Positions 18,658-27,526 of a DNA stretch of 64,000 nt are shown here, piece by piece. The first letter of the stretch is position 1, and every line of letters starts with the position of its first letter. The DNA is from JAPHSX01 sp041554195 (GTDB lineage: Bacteria > Pseudomonadota > Gammaproteobacteria > Thiohalomonadales > Thiohalomonadaceae), in assembly GCA_041554195.1 (NCBI GenBank), contig JBFFMJ010000002.1, positions 310,001-374,000 on the forward strand, read 5' to 3'. Below the pieces are notes generated by a model that did not search any database, was not told the origin of the DNA, and saw only the letters and a program-made list of their open reading frames with translations. Position numbers and translations under genes: made by a program.

Positions 18658-18896
18658 ATGGGCCTTAATCCAGTGAGTGACGGCCCCATCATTATTGCAG
18701 GTAGCAGTATGGGTTTTTCTGCGCATGCGGGCCTAGATCAACTCCTTGATTGGGCTAAGGCATTCGAACAGCCTCGTCACGCCTGTTCCTGATCCATGGC
18801 GAGATGGGGTCAATGCACGCGCTACATTAACGCTTTGTAGAAGAGCTGCAATGGGATGCACATATTCCAAGCCTGGGTGAAGTTATTCAGCTCTAG
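18658..18896 (+). pseudogene. Remnant of a beta-CASP metallo-beta-lactamase RNase/hydrolase (C-terminal end)
   Basis: One frame reads PIIIAGSSMGFSAHAGLDQL then LDWAKAFEQPRH and stops. A second frame shortly after reads LFLIHGEMGSMHAL, then an internal TAA, then RFVEELQWDAHIPSLGEVIQL before the final stop. Joined, these match the tail of beta-CASP metallo-beta-lactamase proteins, which have FSAHA..., an (L)VHGE motif and a closing GWxxxxPxxGExxxL. At least one frameshift and one internal stop are visible, and the N-terminal several hundred residues are absent. The 160 bases before it (18497-18657) are AT-rich and hold nothing I recognise. This is a gene fossil and not an active gene. Confidence 0.7.
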
Positions 18897-18905
18897 AGTC
18901 CTATT

Positions 18906-20171
18906 TCATTGTGGCTCTGCAATGATACTCTTCACGCCCTTTTCTGAGACCGCTTCGACCGTGAATCGAATGCCAGACAACGCTATCGATTCCCCCGGTC
19001 TGGGAAGGTGGCGCAATTGATTCATCATTAAACCGCCGATGGTGTGGGAGTGAGGGTGCGATGCCGATATTCCCAGCTCTTCAAACAGTTCGGCAAGCAA
19101 CACCCTCCCCTCGATACGGTAGCGCCCTTTGTTCAGCCTTTCGATAACGGCTTTGTGATGGGTGATATGGGAATCAAAGTTGTAGCCCAGGTTAACCACC
19201 TCACCGAGCACCTGTTCCAGCAACTCCTCCAGTGTCACCATCCCTATAGCCGATCCAAACTCGTCTACCACAATGGCCATGTGATCATCGCGCTGTTGCA
19301 GCTCGGCAAGCAGTTCATCCAGCGGCTGGTTCTCGACCACGTAGAGAGCAGGCGTCGTGAGCCCGGACAGCTCCCGCTCGTGTAGTGCCGGGTCCATAAG
19401 ATCCCAGATATCGAGCGCCACTACACCGATAATCTGCGCGGGCTCGTCTTCATAGACCGGCAGTCTAAAGTAGCCGTGATGGCGTGCCACATTGATCGCC
19501 TCCCAGCTGCTTTGACGATGGCTCAACATGGTCACTTCGGCGATTGGCGTCATCACTTCGCCAACCGTTTTTTCTGCAAACTTGACCGCACGCAGCAGCC
19601 GGTCACGGTCAAAGACATCGACATTTGCCGCCTGCTCGGCGCTCTCAAGTATCATGCGCACCTGATCTCGGGTCATAAAGGGGCTCTGGTGAGAGGCCTT
19701 AACGCCAACCAGCCGCACAGCCAGGCGGGCGAATTTTGAAAACACCCAGACCACGGGATAGAAGAGTCGTGAGAAAATGTGTAGCGGCACGATAATACGT
19801 GGCGCCAGCTGATCGGCTTTCTGCTGATAGACACTCTTTGGTACGACCTCGCCAAAGATCAGAAATAGTGGCGTGTAAACCAGAAAGGCCAGCAGGTCAC
19901 CGTAGGGACCGAACCAGTTGATCATCAACAAGGTGCCGAGCGTGGTCAACGCTACCAGTGTGACATTGGTACCGACCAGGGTGGTACCGAGTAACACTTC
20001 CGGGTGCTGGTATAGACGCAGTGCACGCTGTGCCCCCTTGTGTCCGTGCGCCGCCAGATGGCGCAGCTTGAACTTGTCGGCGTTGACCAGCGCGATCTCC
20101 GAACCGGAGAAGAAGCCCTGCAGCAGTAACAGCAGTACCATCGCGGCCAGAATTAACAGTGTCTCAAGCAT
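18906..20171 (-). CDS. CNNM/CorC (HlyC) family transporter, DUF21-CBS-CorC protein A
   Basis: A 421-residue inner-membrane protein of the hemolysin-C/CorC group. The order is an N-terminal DUF21/CNNM transmembrane domain (about residues 1-180, with FFSGSEIALVNADKFKLRHL), then two CBS domains and a C-terminal CorC_HlyC domain (GRYRIEGRVLLAELFEELGI). CNNM proteins are linked to magnesium or cobalt efflux and homeostasis. The regulatory part has DDHMAIVVDEFGSAIGMVTLEELLE across two motifs, as expected. Its start overlaps the end of the paralogous upstream gene by 8 bases, so the two may form a heteromeric or coordinately made pair. Confidence 0.9.
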   Translation of the reverse strand: MLETLLILAAMVLLLLLQGFFSGSEIALVNADKFKLRHLAAHGHKGAQRALRLYQHPEVLLGTTLVGTNVTLVALTTLGTLLMINWFGPYGDLLAFLVYTPLFLIFGEVVPKSVYQQKADQLAPRIIVPLHIFSRLFYPVVWVFSKFARLAVRLVGVKASHQSPFMTRDQVRMILESAEQAANVDVFDRDRLLRAVKFAEKTVGEVMTPIAEVTMLSHRQSSWEAINVARHHGYFRLPVYEDEPAQIIGVVALDIWDLMDPALHERELSGLTTPALYVVENQPLDELLAELQQRDDHMAIVVDEFGSAIGMVTLEELLEQVLGEVVNLGYNFDSHITHHKAVIERLNKGRYRIEGRVLLAELFEELGISASHPHSHTIGGLMMNQLRHLPRPGESIALSGIRFTVEAVSEKGVKSIIAEPQ

Positions 20172-21606
20172 CTTTTACATCCCCGTCGCGGCCATCGGTA
20201 CTGCTGGTCTCCTCTTGAGCTTGTGACGGCGTATTTCCGCTCTCTGCAGTCTCCCCGGCAACAGGAGACTTCCCTGCCATGGCACGTAGTGTCGCAATAC
20301 GATGCCCCTCCACAGAGACCACCTGCAGCCGTACCCCCTCCACCATCACCTCATCACCAGCCAGTGGCGGGCGGTCCAGCTGACGCAACACCACACCGCT
20401 GATGGTCGTCATCCGCGGATCCGCTATACCGAAGTTGGTGATGGCATTAAAGTCACTGAGTTTCATCCCGCCGTCGACCTCAAACACCCCTTCCTCCGGC
20501 TGGTTGAAGAGTTTACGTAACGGCTCTTCACCGCTGGCATGACCAAAGATAAAGTTAACCAGCCCCTTGAGGGTAACCAGCCCGTCTACCCCGCCAAACT
20601 CATTCAGCACCACCGCGGCCTGGGAGTTGTGCTGCAGGAAGAACTCGAACATCTCATCGACCTTCTTGGTCGGTGGCACCATGGTGACCGGATGTAACAA
20701 CACCTCAGGCTTTACCGCGGTGAAATCGGCACCCTCCAGTGCCAACTGGATCAGGTCTTCGGCATGGAGCATGCCGACCAGGGTATCGCGATGGCCGTGA
20801 TAGACAGGGATACGGCGGTGACGCAGATCCCTCACCTGCTCGACCATCTCGGGCATCGAGAGCTCGCCATTGATGAAGGCAACACGGGTGCGCGGGATCA
20901 TGATCTCCACCACCTCGGTCGAGCCTGCCGCCAACAGATTATCGATGAGGATGCGTTCCGTGGCATGAAGCTCTCCGTGTTCCACCACCTCCTCCACCAT
21001 GGTGCGGAATTCATCCACATGAAGTATGTTCTCGGCCCTCTTCTCCGGTCCGACCAGCATGGTGGTGACCCGCTCCGATAGCAGCCGCACCAACCAGCGG
21101 AACGGGGCCACCACTTTTACCCACAGTGCCATAGGGGTGGCGATAAGCCGCGTGCTGACGGCCACCGGGTTGGTCACCGCAATGGTCTTGGGGGTAACCT
21201 CACCGAACAGTAATAACAGCGGTACCATGATCAGCAGGTTGAGCAGCACTACCTGCTCCTCGCTGTACAGATGAACCAGTATGCCGGTCATATTTGCCGC
21301 TGCCGCGACGTTGATGATCTCATTGCCGCAAAGGATGGAGATAATTAAACGACGCGGCTGGTCCAGCAGTGCATGCAGGGTATCCGCCTTGGGGTTTCGC
21401 TCCCTGCGCAACTCCCGCAGCTCCAGTCGCGACAGGGAAAAGAGCGCAGTCTCCGAGCTGGAGAAGAAGGCTGAACCCATTAGTAACAGACACATCAGGA
21501 TCAGGCGCACGATCATATCCGGCTCGGCCAGGCGAGTCGCATCAAAGGCGAGCATCTCGACTAGCCCTCCCCACAGGGTCGTAATTTCCTGAATAGTGCC
21601 TTCCAT
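20164..21606 (-). CDS. CNNM/CorC (HlyC) family transporter, DUF21-CBS-CorC protein B
   Basis: A 480-residue paralogue of the next gene downstream, with the same domain order: DUF21 (AFFSSSETALFSLSRLELREL), a CBS pair (MIPRTRVAFINGE, VLNEFGGVDGLVTLKGLV) and CorC_HlyC at the C-terminus. A hydrophilic Ser/Thr/Glu-rich tail of about 30 residues closes the protein. About 35 residues precede the DUF21 domain and the first membrane segment. The 8-base overlap with the downstream gene implies translational coupling. The likely role is divalent cation homeostasis at the inner membrane. Confidence 0.9.
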   Translation of the reverse strand: MEGTIQEITTLWGGLVEMLAFDATRLAEPDMIVRLILMCLLLMGSAFFSSSETALFSLSRLELRELRRERNPKADTLHALLDQPRRLIISILCGNEIINVAAAANMTGILVHLYSEEQVVLLNLLIMVPLLLLFGEVTPKTIAVTNPVAVSTRLIATPMALWVKVVAPFRWLVRLLSERVTTMLVGPEKRAENILHVDEFRTMVEEVVEHGELHATERILIDNLLAAGSTEVVEIMIPRTRVAFINGELSMPEMVEQVRDLRHRRIPVYHGHRDTLVGMLHAEDLIQLALEGADFTAVKPEVLLHPVTMVPPTKKVDEMFEFFLQHNSQAAVVLNEFGGVDGLVTLKGLVNFIFGHASGEEPLRKLFNQPEEGVFEVDGGMKLSDFNAITNFGIADPRMTTISGVVLRQLDRPPLAGDEVMVEGVRLQVVSVEGHRIATLRAMAGKSPVAGETAESGNTPSQAQEETSSTDGRDGDVKDA

Positions 21607-21630
21607 ATGATTCAGTCTAGTTGTTCAGCG

Positions 21631-21900
21631 CTAAAAGCAAGTAAACGTGAGGTGTTCCGCTGACGGTGCCGCACCTCGTAACAATCTACCAAGAATATCA
21701 CTGCCGGTGATGACCCTTCTCTGCTCCGCCCAGACCAGGACCAGGTAATGCTCAATTTCATCATCCCCATTGGTCGTTCGTGCCGCCATCATCTTCGATA
21801 GTACATTCCCAAGCAGTACTCTGGTATCACGCACGACTACGGGATAGTGACAATAGTGGCGAGGACTTACCGCCTCCTCAGAAAAGAGCACGGCGCGCAA
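21631..21900 (-). pseudogene. Start-less C-terminal fragment with a CBS-like end
   Basis: The frame reads HYPVVVRDTRVLLGNVLSKM, then DDEIEHYLVLVWAEQRRVIT and GSDILGRLLRG. This looks like the last CBS-type repeat of a CNNM or other CBS-domain protein. No full domain precedes it: upstream of 21900 the frame becomes the antisense of the marC remnant and then stops. The parent family assignment is uncertain. It is best read as the surviving 3' end of a deleted gene. Confidence 0.4.
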
Positions 21901-22190
21901 GAATTCGTTTCGCCATCCCCCTACTTGCTGGACCCGGTTCGATCAGTACGGTAATTATTGAAATGCATCGTCCCGGTGCAGAGTTCCACATACTATGGGT
22001 GGTCCTGGTGATCCTGATACTCACCCTTCTGCTGTGGGGAGTCCTGCGTCTGGCTACCCCCATCGGCCGACTCATCGGCCCCATTGGCCTGAATATTTTG
22101 AATCGCCTCTTTGGGCTGATCCTTACCTCCATTGCCGTTGAGATCATGGCGAATGGTCTGCGTGAGCTCTTCCCCGTGTTCAGTGGCTAA
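21900..22190 (+). pseudogene. marC (UPF0056) C-terminal remnant
   Basis: The sense frame reads RIRFAIPLLAGPGSISTVII, then two hydrophobic segments and NRLFGLILTSIAVEIMANGL with a natural stop at 22188-22190. This is the second half of MarC/NAAT-family inner-membrane proteins (usually about 200-215 residues). The first 100 or so residues are missing, and the sequence before 21900 belongs to a different, oppositely oriented fragment. It overlaps the 3' end of the Na/Pi cotransporter-like frame on the other strand. Confidence 0.7.
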
Positions 22191-23900
22191 ATCAGCGCCA
22201 GACTCATCAATAGGTGGAACCAGAACCGTCTCACTAACCAGCGTATCTTCCGGCCCTTCCACCTCGCTTGAGAGGACGCTGGCACTTAGAATTTCGGCCA
22301 GGTCATGTGTTCCCTTGATAGCCTGTTCACTCAGCCGGCGAAGACGACTGATCTCTTCCAGTAGCGCCGACATCCCTGCAATACGGATGCGAGCCATTGC
22401 ACCGGCCTCCAACACTTCCCGCTTGATATGTTGATAAGACTGCTCCAATGCACTGAGTTGTTCATCACATTGATGCACCTCGAAACCGGGTGACTGTGGT
22501 TCCATCACCGCCAGCAGCGCCATTACCGTTTCACGGTAGCTATCTAGCCGTGCCTTCACAGGCTCATCGGAGAGGCGAGTCACCACCGCACTTCCCCTGG
22601 CAAAAAGCTCGGCAAGTTCTGCCACGGTACTAAAATAGTGGGCGGCACGAAGCAGCTGAGGCAAACGTTCTGTGACCCTTTCTGGAAGCGAGGTTCTTTC
22701 CAGCTGTGAGACAAACTCACCGATTTCAATATTCAGCCGTTCCACGGCCATAACGCCACTTGCGAGTTTTTCCACTTCCCGGTGTTCCCACTTCATCGCC
22801 TCGCCAGCCACTTCTCTGGCCATCTCACTGAGGCGCCCCACTTCAAGCACCAGGGCATGCAATGCCAGTACCGGTGAGACCGCGACGGTTTTATCAAGAT
22901 ATTGTGGTCGACCAGCAACCTCTTCGCGGCTGACGAAACGTTGCTCGAGAAACCGGGTCATGACGCGTGTGAAGGGCCAGAGCAGTAATACCCCCAGGAT
23001 ATTGAAGGCGGTATGAAACAGGGCAAGAATCACCGCCGGATGCTGTTCCATCTGCAAGGTTCTACCTAGTTCCTGCACCAGCCACAACATCAACGGAAGA
23101 ATGAGTAATGCCACGACTCCCGTGGCAAGATTAAAAATAATGTGGGCTGTTGCGACCCGCTTGGCGTTGGAGGTTGCACCGATCACCGCCAATACAGCCG
23201 TAGAGGTCGTCCCGACATTTGCCCCAATCACCATCGCCGCGGCACTGGCCAGTGGCAGCACACCGCCTGTGGCGGCCGTCAGTACTATCGCGATGGCCGC
23301 GCTGGAAGATTGCATTAACAAGGTCATCAAAAAACCGATCCAGACGAACAGTGCCACAGCGAGTGCCCCCTCTGGTGACAGCGCCTGCAGATCAATACTC
23401 GCCGCCATCCCCTCAAAGGCGTTTTTCAAAACGTCGATACCGATAAAGAAGAGGCCAAATCCGGCCAGCACCTCACCGAGCGCCCCACGACGCTGCGCTG
23501 CCCCGGTGAGGCGTAGCAGCATACCCAAACCAATCAGCGGCAGGGCAAAGGACTCAACGTGGATCTTGAAACCCACCACCACCACCAGCCAGCCGGTCAT
23601 CGTAGTACCGATATTGGCCCCATAGACCACTCCCAGGGACTGATAGAGGCTTAGGAGCCCGGCATTAACAAAGCCTATGGTCGCGACCGTGACTGCACTG
23701 GATGACTGCACAACGGCGGTAATTCCCAGGCCGGACACCACACCACGTGGCAGTGTCTGCGTCCAGCGGACGAGGATATCCCGCAAGGCCTCCCCTGCGG
23801 CGAGCGTTAAGCCTCCTGTAATCATACGAACCGCGAGAAGGAACAGGCCAATGCCCCCCAGCAGCATTCCGGTCAGAGTGATGATCTGTGAGAACCCCAT
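21993..23900 (-). CDS. Na/Pi cotransporter family protein (NptA/YjbB-like) with PhoU-like domain
   Basis: A 635-residue inner-membrane protein. Two inverted Na_Pi_cotrans repeats each carry the QSSSA motif (VVQSSSAVTVATIGFVNAGL and MQSSSAAIAIVLTAATGG). A long helical PhoU-like cytoplasmic region follows (about residues 340-545). It is likely to transport phosphate with sodium or to export it. The last 65 or so codons (21993-22190) read antisense through the marC remnant and give a low-complexity polar tail rich in Gln, Asp and Gly. The family normally ends near residue 550-570, so the stop may have been lost during the rearrangement. The core call is secure, the true C-terminus is not. Confidence 0.85.
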   Translation of the reverse strand: MGFSQIITLTGMLLGGIGLFLLAVRMITGGLTLAAGEALRDILVRWTQTLPRGVVSGLGITAVVQSSSAVTVATIGFVNAGLLSLYQSLGVVYGANIGTTMTGWLVVVVGFKIHVESFALPLIGLGMLLRLTGAAQRRGALGEVLAGFGLFFIGIDVLKNAFEGMAASIDLQALSPEGALAVALFVWIGFLMTLLMQSSSAAIAIVLTAATGGVLPLASAAAMVIGANVGTTSTAVLAVIGATSNAKRVATAHIIFNLATGVVALLILPLMLWLVQELGRTLQMEQHPAVILALFHTAFNILGVLLLWPFTRVMTRFLEQRFVSREEVAGRPQYLDKTVAVSPVLALHALVLEVGRLSEMAREVAGEAMKWEHREVEKLASGVMAVERLNIEIGEFVSQLERTSLPERVTERLPQLLRAAHYFSTVAELAELFARGSAVVTRLSDEPVKARLDSYRETVMALLAVMEPQSPGFEVHQCDEQLSALEQSYQHIKREVLEAGAMARIRIAGMSALLEEISRLRRLSEQAIKGTHDLAEILSASVLSSEVEGPEDTLVSETVLVPPIDESGADLATEHGEELTQTIRHDLNGNGGKDQPKEAIQNIQANGADESADGGSQTQDSPQQKGEYQDHQDHP

Positions 23901-24021
23901 GAAGATACCTTATATATTCAGGACTCAGGTGAAAGAGACAAGACCACTTACTTCGTCTATAAGCTCAGTATAGTTAGTCGTCTGGCATGAGAGAGAATCC
24001 GGAATAGAAGGTGAACGTGCG

Positions 24022-26733
24022 ATGAGTAATAATAGTCACAGTGCCTGGCACTCACTGGATCCTGGAATTGTCTTCGAGCAGTTGTCGGCCTCCGCTGATG
24101 GCCTTGACACTCAGGGAGCTAGCGCACGGCTGGCACGTCACGGTGCCAACCGCTTGCGCCCGGCAAAAAAAGTAGGCGCCTTCGCCCGTTTTCTTCTGCA
24201 ATTTCATAATGTGCTTATCTATGTCCTGCTTGCTGCAGGTGTGGTGACCGCCCTGCTCGGTCACTGGGTGGACAGTGGGGTGATCCTTGGCGTCGTGGTG
24301 ATCAACGCCATCATCGGCTTCGTTCAGGAGGGCAAGGCTGAGAAAGCGCTGGATGCCATTCGCAATATGCTCTCACAACTGGCGATGGTGAAGCGCGATG
24401 GTCGGATTATCAGCCTTCCTGCAGAGCAGCTGGTACCCGGTGACGTGGTGTTGCTGCAGTCGGGCGACAAGGTCCCGGCCGACCTGCGCCTGTTCAAAAG
24501 CCGGGAGCTACGTATCGAGGAGTCCATGCTCACAGGGGAGTCGGTTCCCGCGGAGAAGAACATCGAGAGTGTCGTCGAACACGCCACCATTGGTGATCGT
24601 AAATGCATCGCCTACTCCGGAACGTTGGTTACCTATGGTCAGGCTCAAGGGGTCGTTGTCGCGACCGGCGATAATACGGAGATTGGTCGCATCAGCAGCA
24701 TGCTGCGCCATGTACATGTGCTCACCACTCCCCTGTTACGGCAAATGGCCGTCTTTGCCCAGTGGCTGACTATCGCCATTGCCATTGTCGCCACCTTCAC
24801 ATTCGTCTTCGGGGTACTGGTACATAGCTACGAGGCCGGGGAGATGTTTCTGGCGGCGGTGGGACTGGCGGTGGCCGGTATCCCAGAGGGGCTACCCGCT
24901 ATTATGACCATCACCCTGGCCATCGGTGTTCAGCGGATGGCAAGGAAGAACGCCATTATTCGCCGTCTGCCCGCCGTCGAGACACTCGGCTCGGTTACGG
25001 TTATTTGCTCCGATAAAACCGGCACGCTGACACGCAACGAGATGACCGTACAGACCGTGACCACGGGGGCAGGCATTTGTGATGTAAGCGGGGTGGGCTA
25101 CGACCCACATGGCACCTTTAGTCTCGATGGCCAGGATGTCAATCCAGAAGGCTTCCCGCTGTTACGCGAGGTAGCTCAGGCTGTACTGTTGTGCAACGAC
25201 GCCAGCGTGACCGAAACTAAAGGGCTATGGCAGATGCGGGGGGATCCGACAGAAGGCGCTCTGGTCACCTTGGCCTTAAAGTCGGGCCTCGAGCATAACT
25301 ACTGCCAAAGTCAGTTTCCCCGCACTGATTCTATTCCCTTTGAATCTCAACACCGATTTATGGCCACCCTGCACCACGACCATGCCGGGCATGGGTTTAT
25401 TTACCTCAAGGGTGCACCGGAACGGATCCTGGAGATGTGCCACCAGCAGCGCATGCGCGGTGAAGATGTGGCACTGGACAGAAACTACTGGGAGAAGAAC
25501 CTGGAAACCATGGCCAATCGTGGGCAGCGACTACTGGCTATCGCCTTCAAGCCTGCGTCAGCTGAGCAGCAGACACTCACCTTCGCTGATGTGGAAGATC
25601 GACTGACCCTTTTAGGGGTGGTGGGGATTATCGATCCCCCGCGTGAAGAGGCCATGCAATCGGTACGAGCCTGCCAGACGGCAGGCATTCGCGTAAAGAT
25701 GATTACCGGGGATCATGCCATCACGGCACGCGCTATCAGCACGCAGATGGGCATAGGCGACGGCATCACGGTTGTTAACGGCACCGAGCTGGACGGTGCC
25801 AGCGATGACCAGCTGCGAGAGATCGTGACTCGCTCCGATATCTTTGCCCGTGTATCACCGGAACAAAAACTACAACTTGTCACCGCGTTACAGGCAAACG
25901 GGGAAGTCGTTGCCATGACCGGTGATGGTGTCAATGATGCCCCGGCGCTCAAGCGTGCCGATGTGGGTGTGGCAATGGGAAAAAAAGGGACGGAAGTTGC
26001 GAAAGAGGCCTCAGAGATGGTACTTGCCGATGACAACTTTGCCTCCATCGCCCATGCGGTCGAAGAAGGGCGCACCGTTTACGATAACCTGAAAAAATCC
26101 ATTATCTTTATCCTGCCGACCAACGGCGGCGAGGCACTCACCATTATTGCCGCCATCCTCTTTGGGAAAATGCTCCCGATCACGGCCGTGCAGATCCTCT
26201 GGATCAACATGATCACAGCCGTCACCCTGGCCCTTACCCTCGCTTTTGAACCAGCAGAACAGGATGTAATGAAACGCGCACCAAGGAACCCCAAAGAACC
26301 GCTACTCTCCGGATTTCTCATCTGGCGCATCATCTTTGTGTCACTGATCCTGGTTGCAGGCACATTTGGTCTCTTTGTATGGGAGCGGCAACAGGGGGCA
26401 TCGATTGAACTGGCACGTACCGTGGCCGTCAACACGTTGGTGATGTTTGAAATATTTTATCTATTAAGTGCTCGCTTCCTGTTGTCGCCCGCGTTAACCC
26501 GCCAGGGCCTTACTGGAAACCGCTATGTTTGGTATGCCATTACCCTGTTACTATTTTTTCAGATGGCCTTTACCTATCTCGGCCCGATGCAAACACTGTT
26601 TGCCACAACGGCGATGAGTATCGATGCCTGGCTGCGCGTTATTGCGGTCGCTTCAACGGTATTTATACTGGTAGAGATTGAGAAGATGTTATTACGAAGA
26701 AGAGTCCATAACTCGATAAAAGTCTCAATATGA
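24022..26733 (+). CDS. P-type cation-transporting ATPase (P2-type, Ca2+/Na+-like)
   Basis: A 903-residue ATP-driven cation pump of the inner membrane. The N-terminal cation-ATPase domain is followed by the actuator motif TGES (ESMLTGESVPAEK), then the membrane motif IPEGLPAIMTITLAIG and the phosphorylation motif DKTGTLTRNEMT with Asp at about residue 331. The hinge TGDGVNDAPALKRADVGVAMG and six C-terminal membrane segments complete it. The PEGL motif places it with P2A/P2B calcium and related pumps and not with heavy-metal CPx ATPases. It overlaps the following DUF432 gene by 4 bases, and an MscS gene follows, which suggests an ion-stress unit. Confidence 0.92.
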   Translation: MSNNSHSAWHSLDPGIVFEQLSASADGLDTQGASARLARHGANRLRPAKKVGAFARFLLQFHNVLIYVLLAAGVVTALLGHWVDSGVILGVVVINAIIGFVQEGKAEKALDAIRNMLSQLAMVKRDGRIISLPAEQLVPGDVVLLQSGDKVPADLRLFKSRELRIEESMLTGESVPAEKNIESVVEHATIGDRKCIAYSGTLVTYGQAQGVVVATGDNTEIGRISSMLRHVHVLTTPLLRQMAVFAQWLTIAIAIVATFTFVFGVLVHSYEAGEMFLAAVGLAVAGIPEGLPAIMTITLAIGVQRMARKNAIIRRLPAVETLGSVTVICSDKTGTLTRNEMTVQTVTTGAGICDVSGVGYDPHGTFSLDGQDVNPEGFPLLREVAQAVLLCNDASVTETKGLWQMRGDPTEGALVTLALKSGLEHNYCQSQFPRTDSIPFESQHRFMATLHHDHAGHGFIYLKGAPERILEMCHQQRMRGEDVALDRNYWEKNLETMANRGQRLLAIAFKPASAEQQTLTFADVEDRLTLLGVVGIIDPPREEAMQSVRACQTAGIRVKMITGDHAITARAISTQMGIGDGITVVNGTELDGASDDQLREIVTRSDIFARVSPEQKLQLVTALQANGEVVAMTGDGVNDAPALKRADVGVAMGKKGTEVAKEASEMVLADDNFASIAHAVEEGRTVYDNLKKSIIFILPTNGGEALTIIAAILFGKMLPITAVQILWINMITAVTLALTLAFEPAEQDVMKRAPRNPKEPLLSGFLIWRIIFVSLILVAGTFGLFVWERQQGASIELARTVAVNTLVMFEIFYLLSARFLLSPALTRQGLTGNRYVWYAITLLLFFQMAFTYLGPMQTLFATTAMSIDAWLRVIAVASTVFILVEIEKMLLRRRVHNSIKVSI

Positions 26734-27512
26734 ATGCACTCCTCACAGATACCTGGGGTGACCACAGTGTCTCCACTGAAGACCGGCTGCAGTGCCAACT
26801 GGAGAATCTGCAGATAGTAATAATGCGCGGCCATCAGCAATGGATGCTGGCACATCGCTACACCGAGGAAGAGAGTGATAACCTGTCTGTCTCAGAAGCC
26901 GAAACCCCAGAAGATTGGCCACAGGACTCATGGTCACGGTTCGTTTTCGCCGCAACAACGGGTAAACTCGAAATTCGTCCGGCACTGCCTGACCGTTCGA
27001 TTGTAAGCCGCCCAATCAGCCCCTTTAGCCTGCAGCCAGAAGAAACTACAGAGATATTCATCACTACCCCACTGTGGGCACAAATACGCGTTCACGACAG
27101 CGCTACATTACTCAAGGAGCTGCCTACCATACCTCTTTCTGACACCTGGTTTGGGCCTTCGACCATGAGTGGTGAGCTCTGTTATGCCATGGCAACACGT
27201 GCCCGTCTTAGTCTTAACGAAAGGCAACGCCTTGCGTATCGTGCGATCACTCAGGTTAACCTAAACAATCAGACCGATGCCCCGCTAGTGGTTGAGCGAA
27301 TAAACCTTCCCGCACCCTACCTGACGCTATACCGGGATGCGGCGGGTGACTACCTGACAGAATCGATAGCACTGGTGAAAACGAAGGATGGACTTGAAGA
27401 CAGCGCCTCTACCAGCAACTCAGCCATCGAACAGTTAGAGATCATCTCAGGGCCAAGAAAAGTCGCCAAGAGTGACCTTATCTCCAACGTCTTTGCCACT
27501 CTTTTCGGCTAA
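26730..27512 (+). CDS. DUF432 family protein
   Basis: A 260-residue soluble protein that matches the DUF432 family, whose function is not known. Recognisable blocks are FVFAATTGKLEIRPALPDRS, PISPFSLQPEETTEIFITTP and the conserved LSDTWFGPSTMSGELCYAMA segment. It has no signal peptide or membrane segment. It overlaps the P-type ATPase stop by 4 bases and is followed after 14 bases by an MscS channel. I recall DUF432 genes beside mechanosensitive channel genes in other bacteria. A role as an accessory or modulator of the channel or pump is inference. Confidence 0.78.
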   Translation: MNALLTDTWGDHSVSTEDRLQCQLENLQIVIMRGHQQWMLAHRYTEEESDNLSVSEAETPEDWPQDSWSRFVFAATTGKLEIRPALPDRSIVSRPISPFSLQPEETTEIFITTPLWAQIRVHDSATLLKELPTIPLSDTWFGPSTMSGELCYAMATRARLSLNERQRLAYRAITQVNLNNQTDAPLVVERINLPAPYLTLYRDAAGDYLTESIALVKTKDGLEDSASTSNSAIEQLEIISGPRKVAKSDLISNVFATLFG

Positions 27513-27526
27513 CAGGAGCCATTGGT

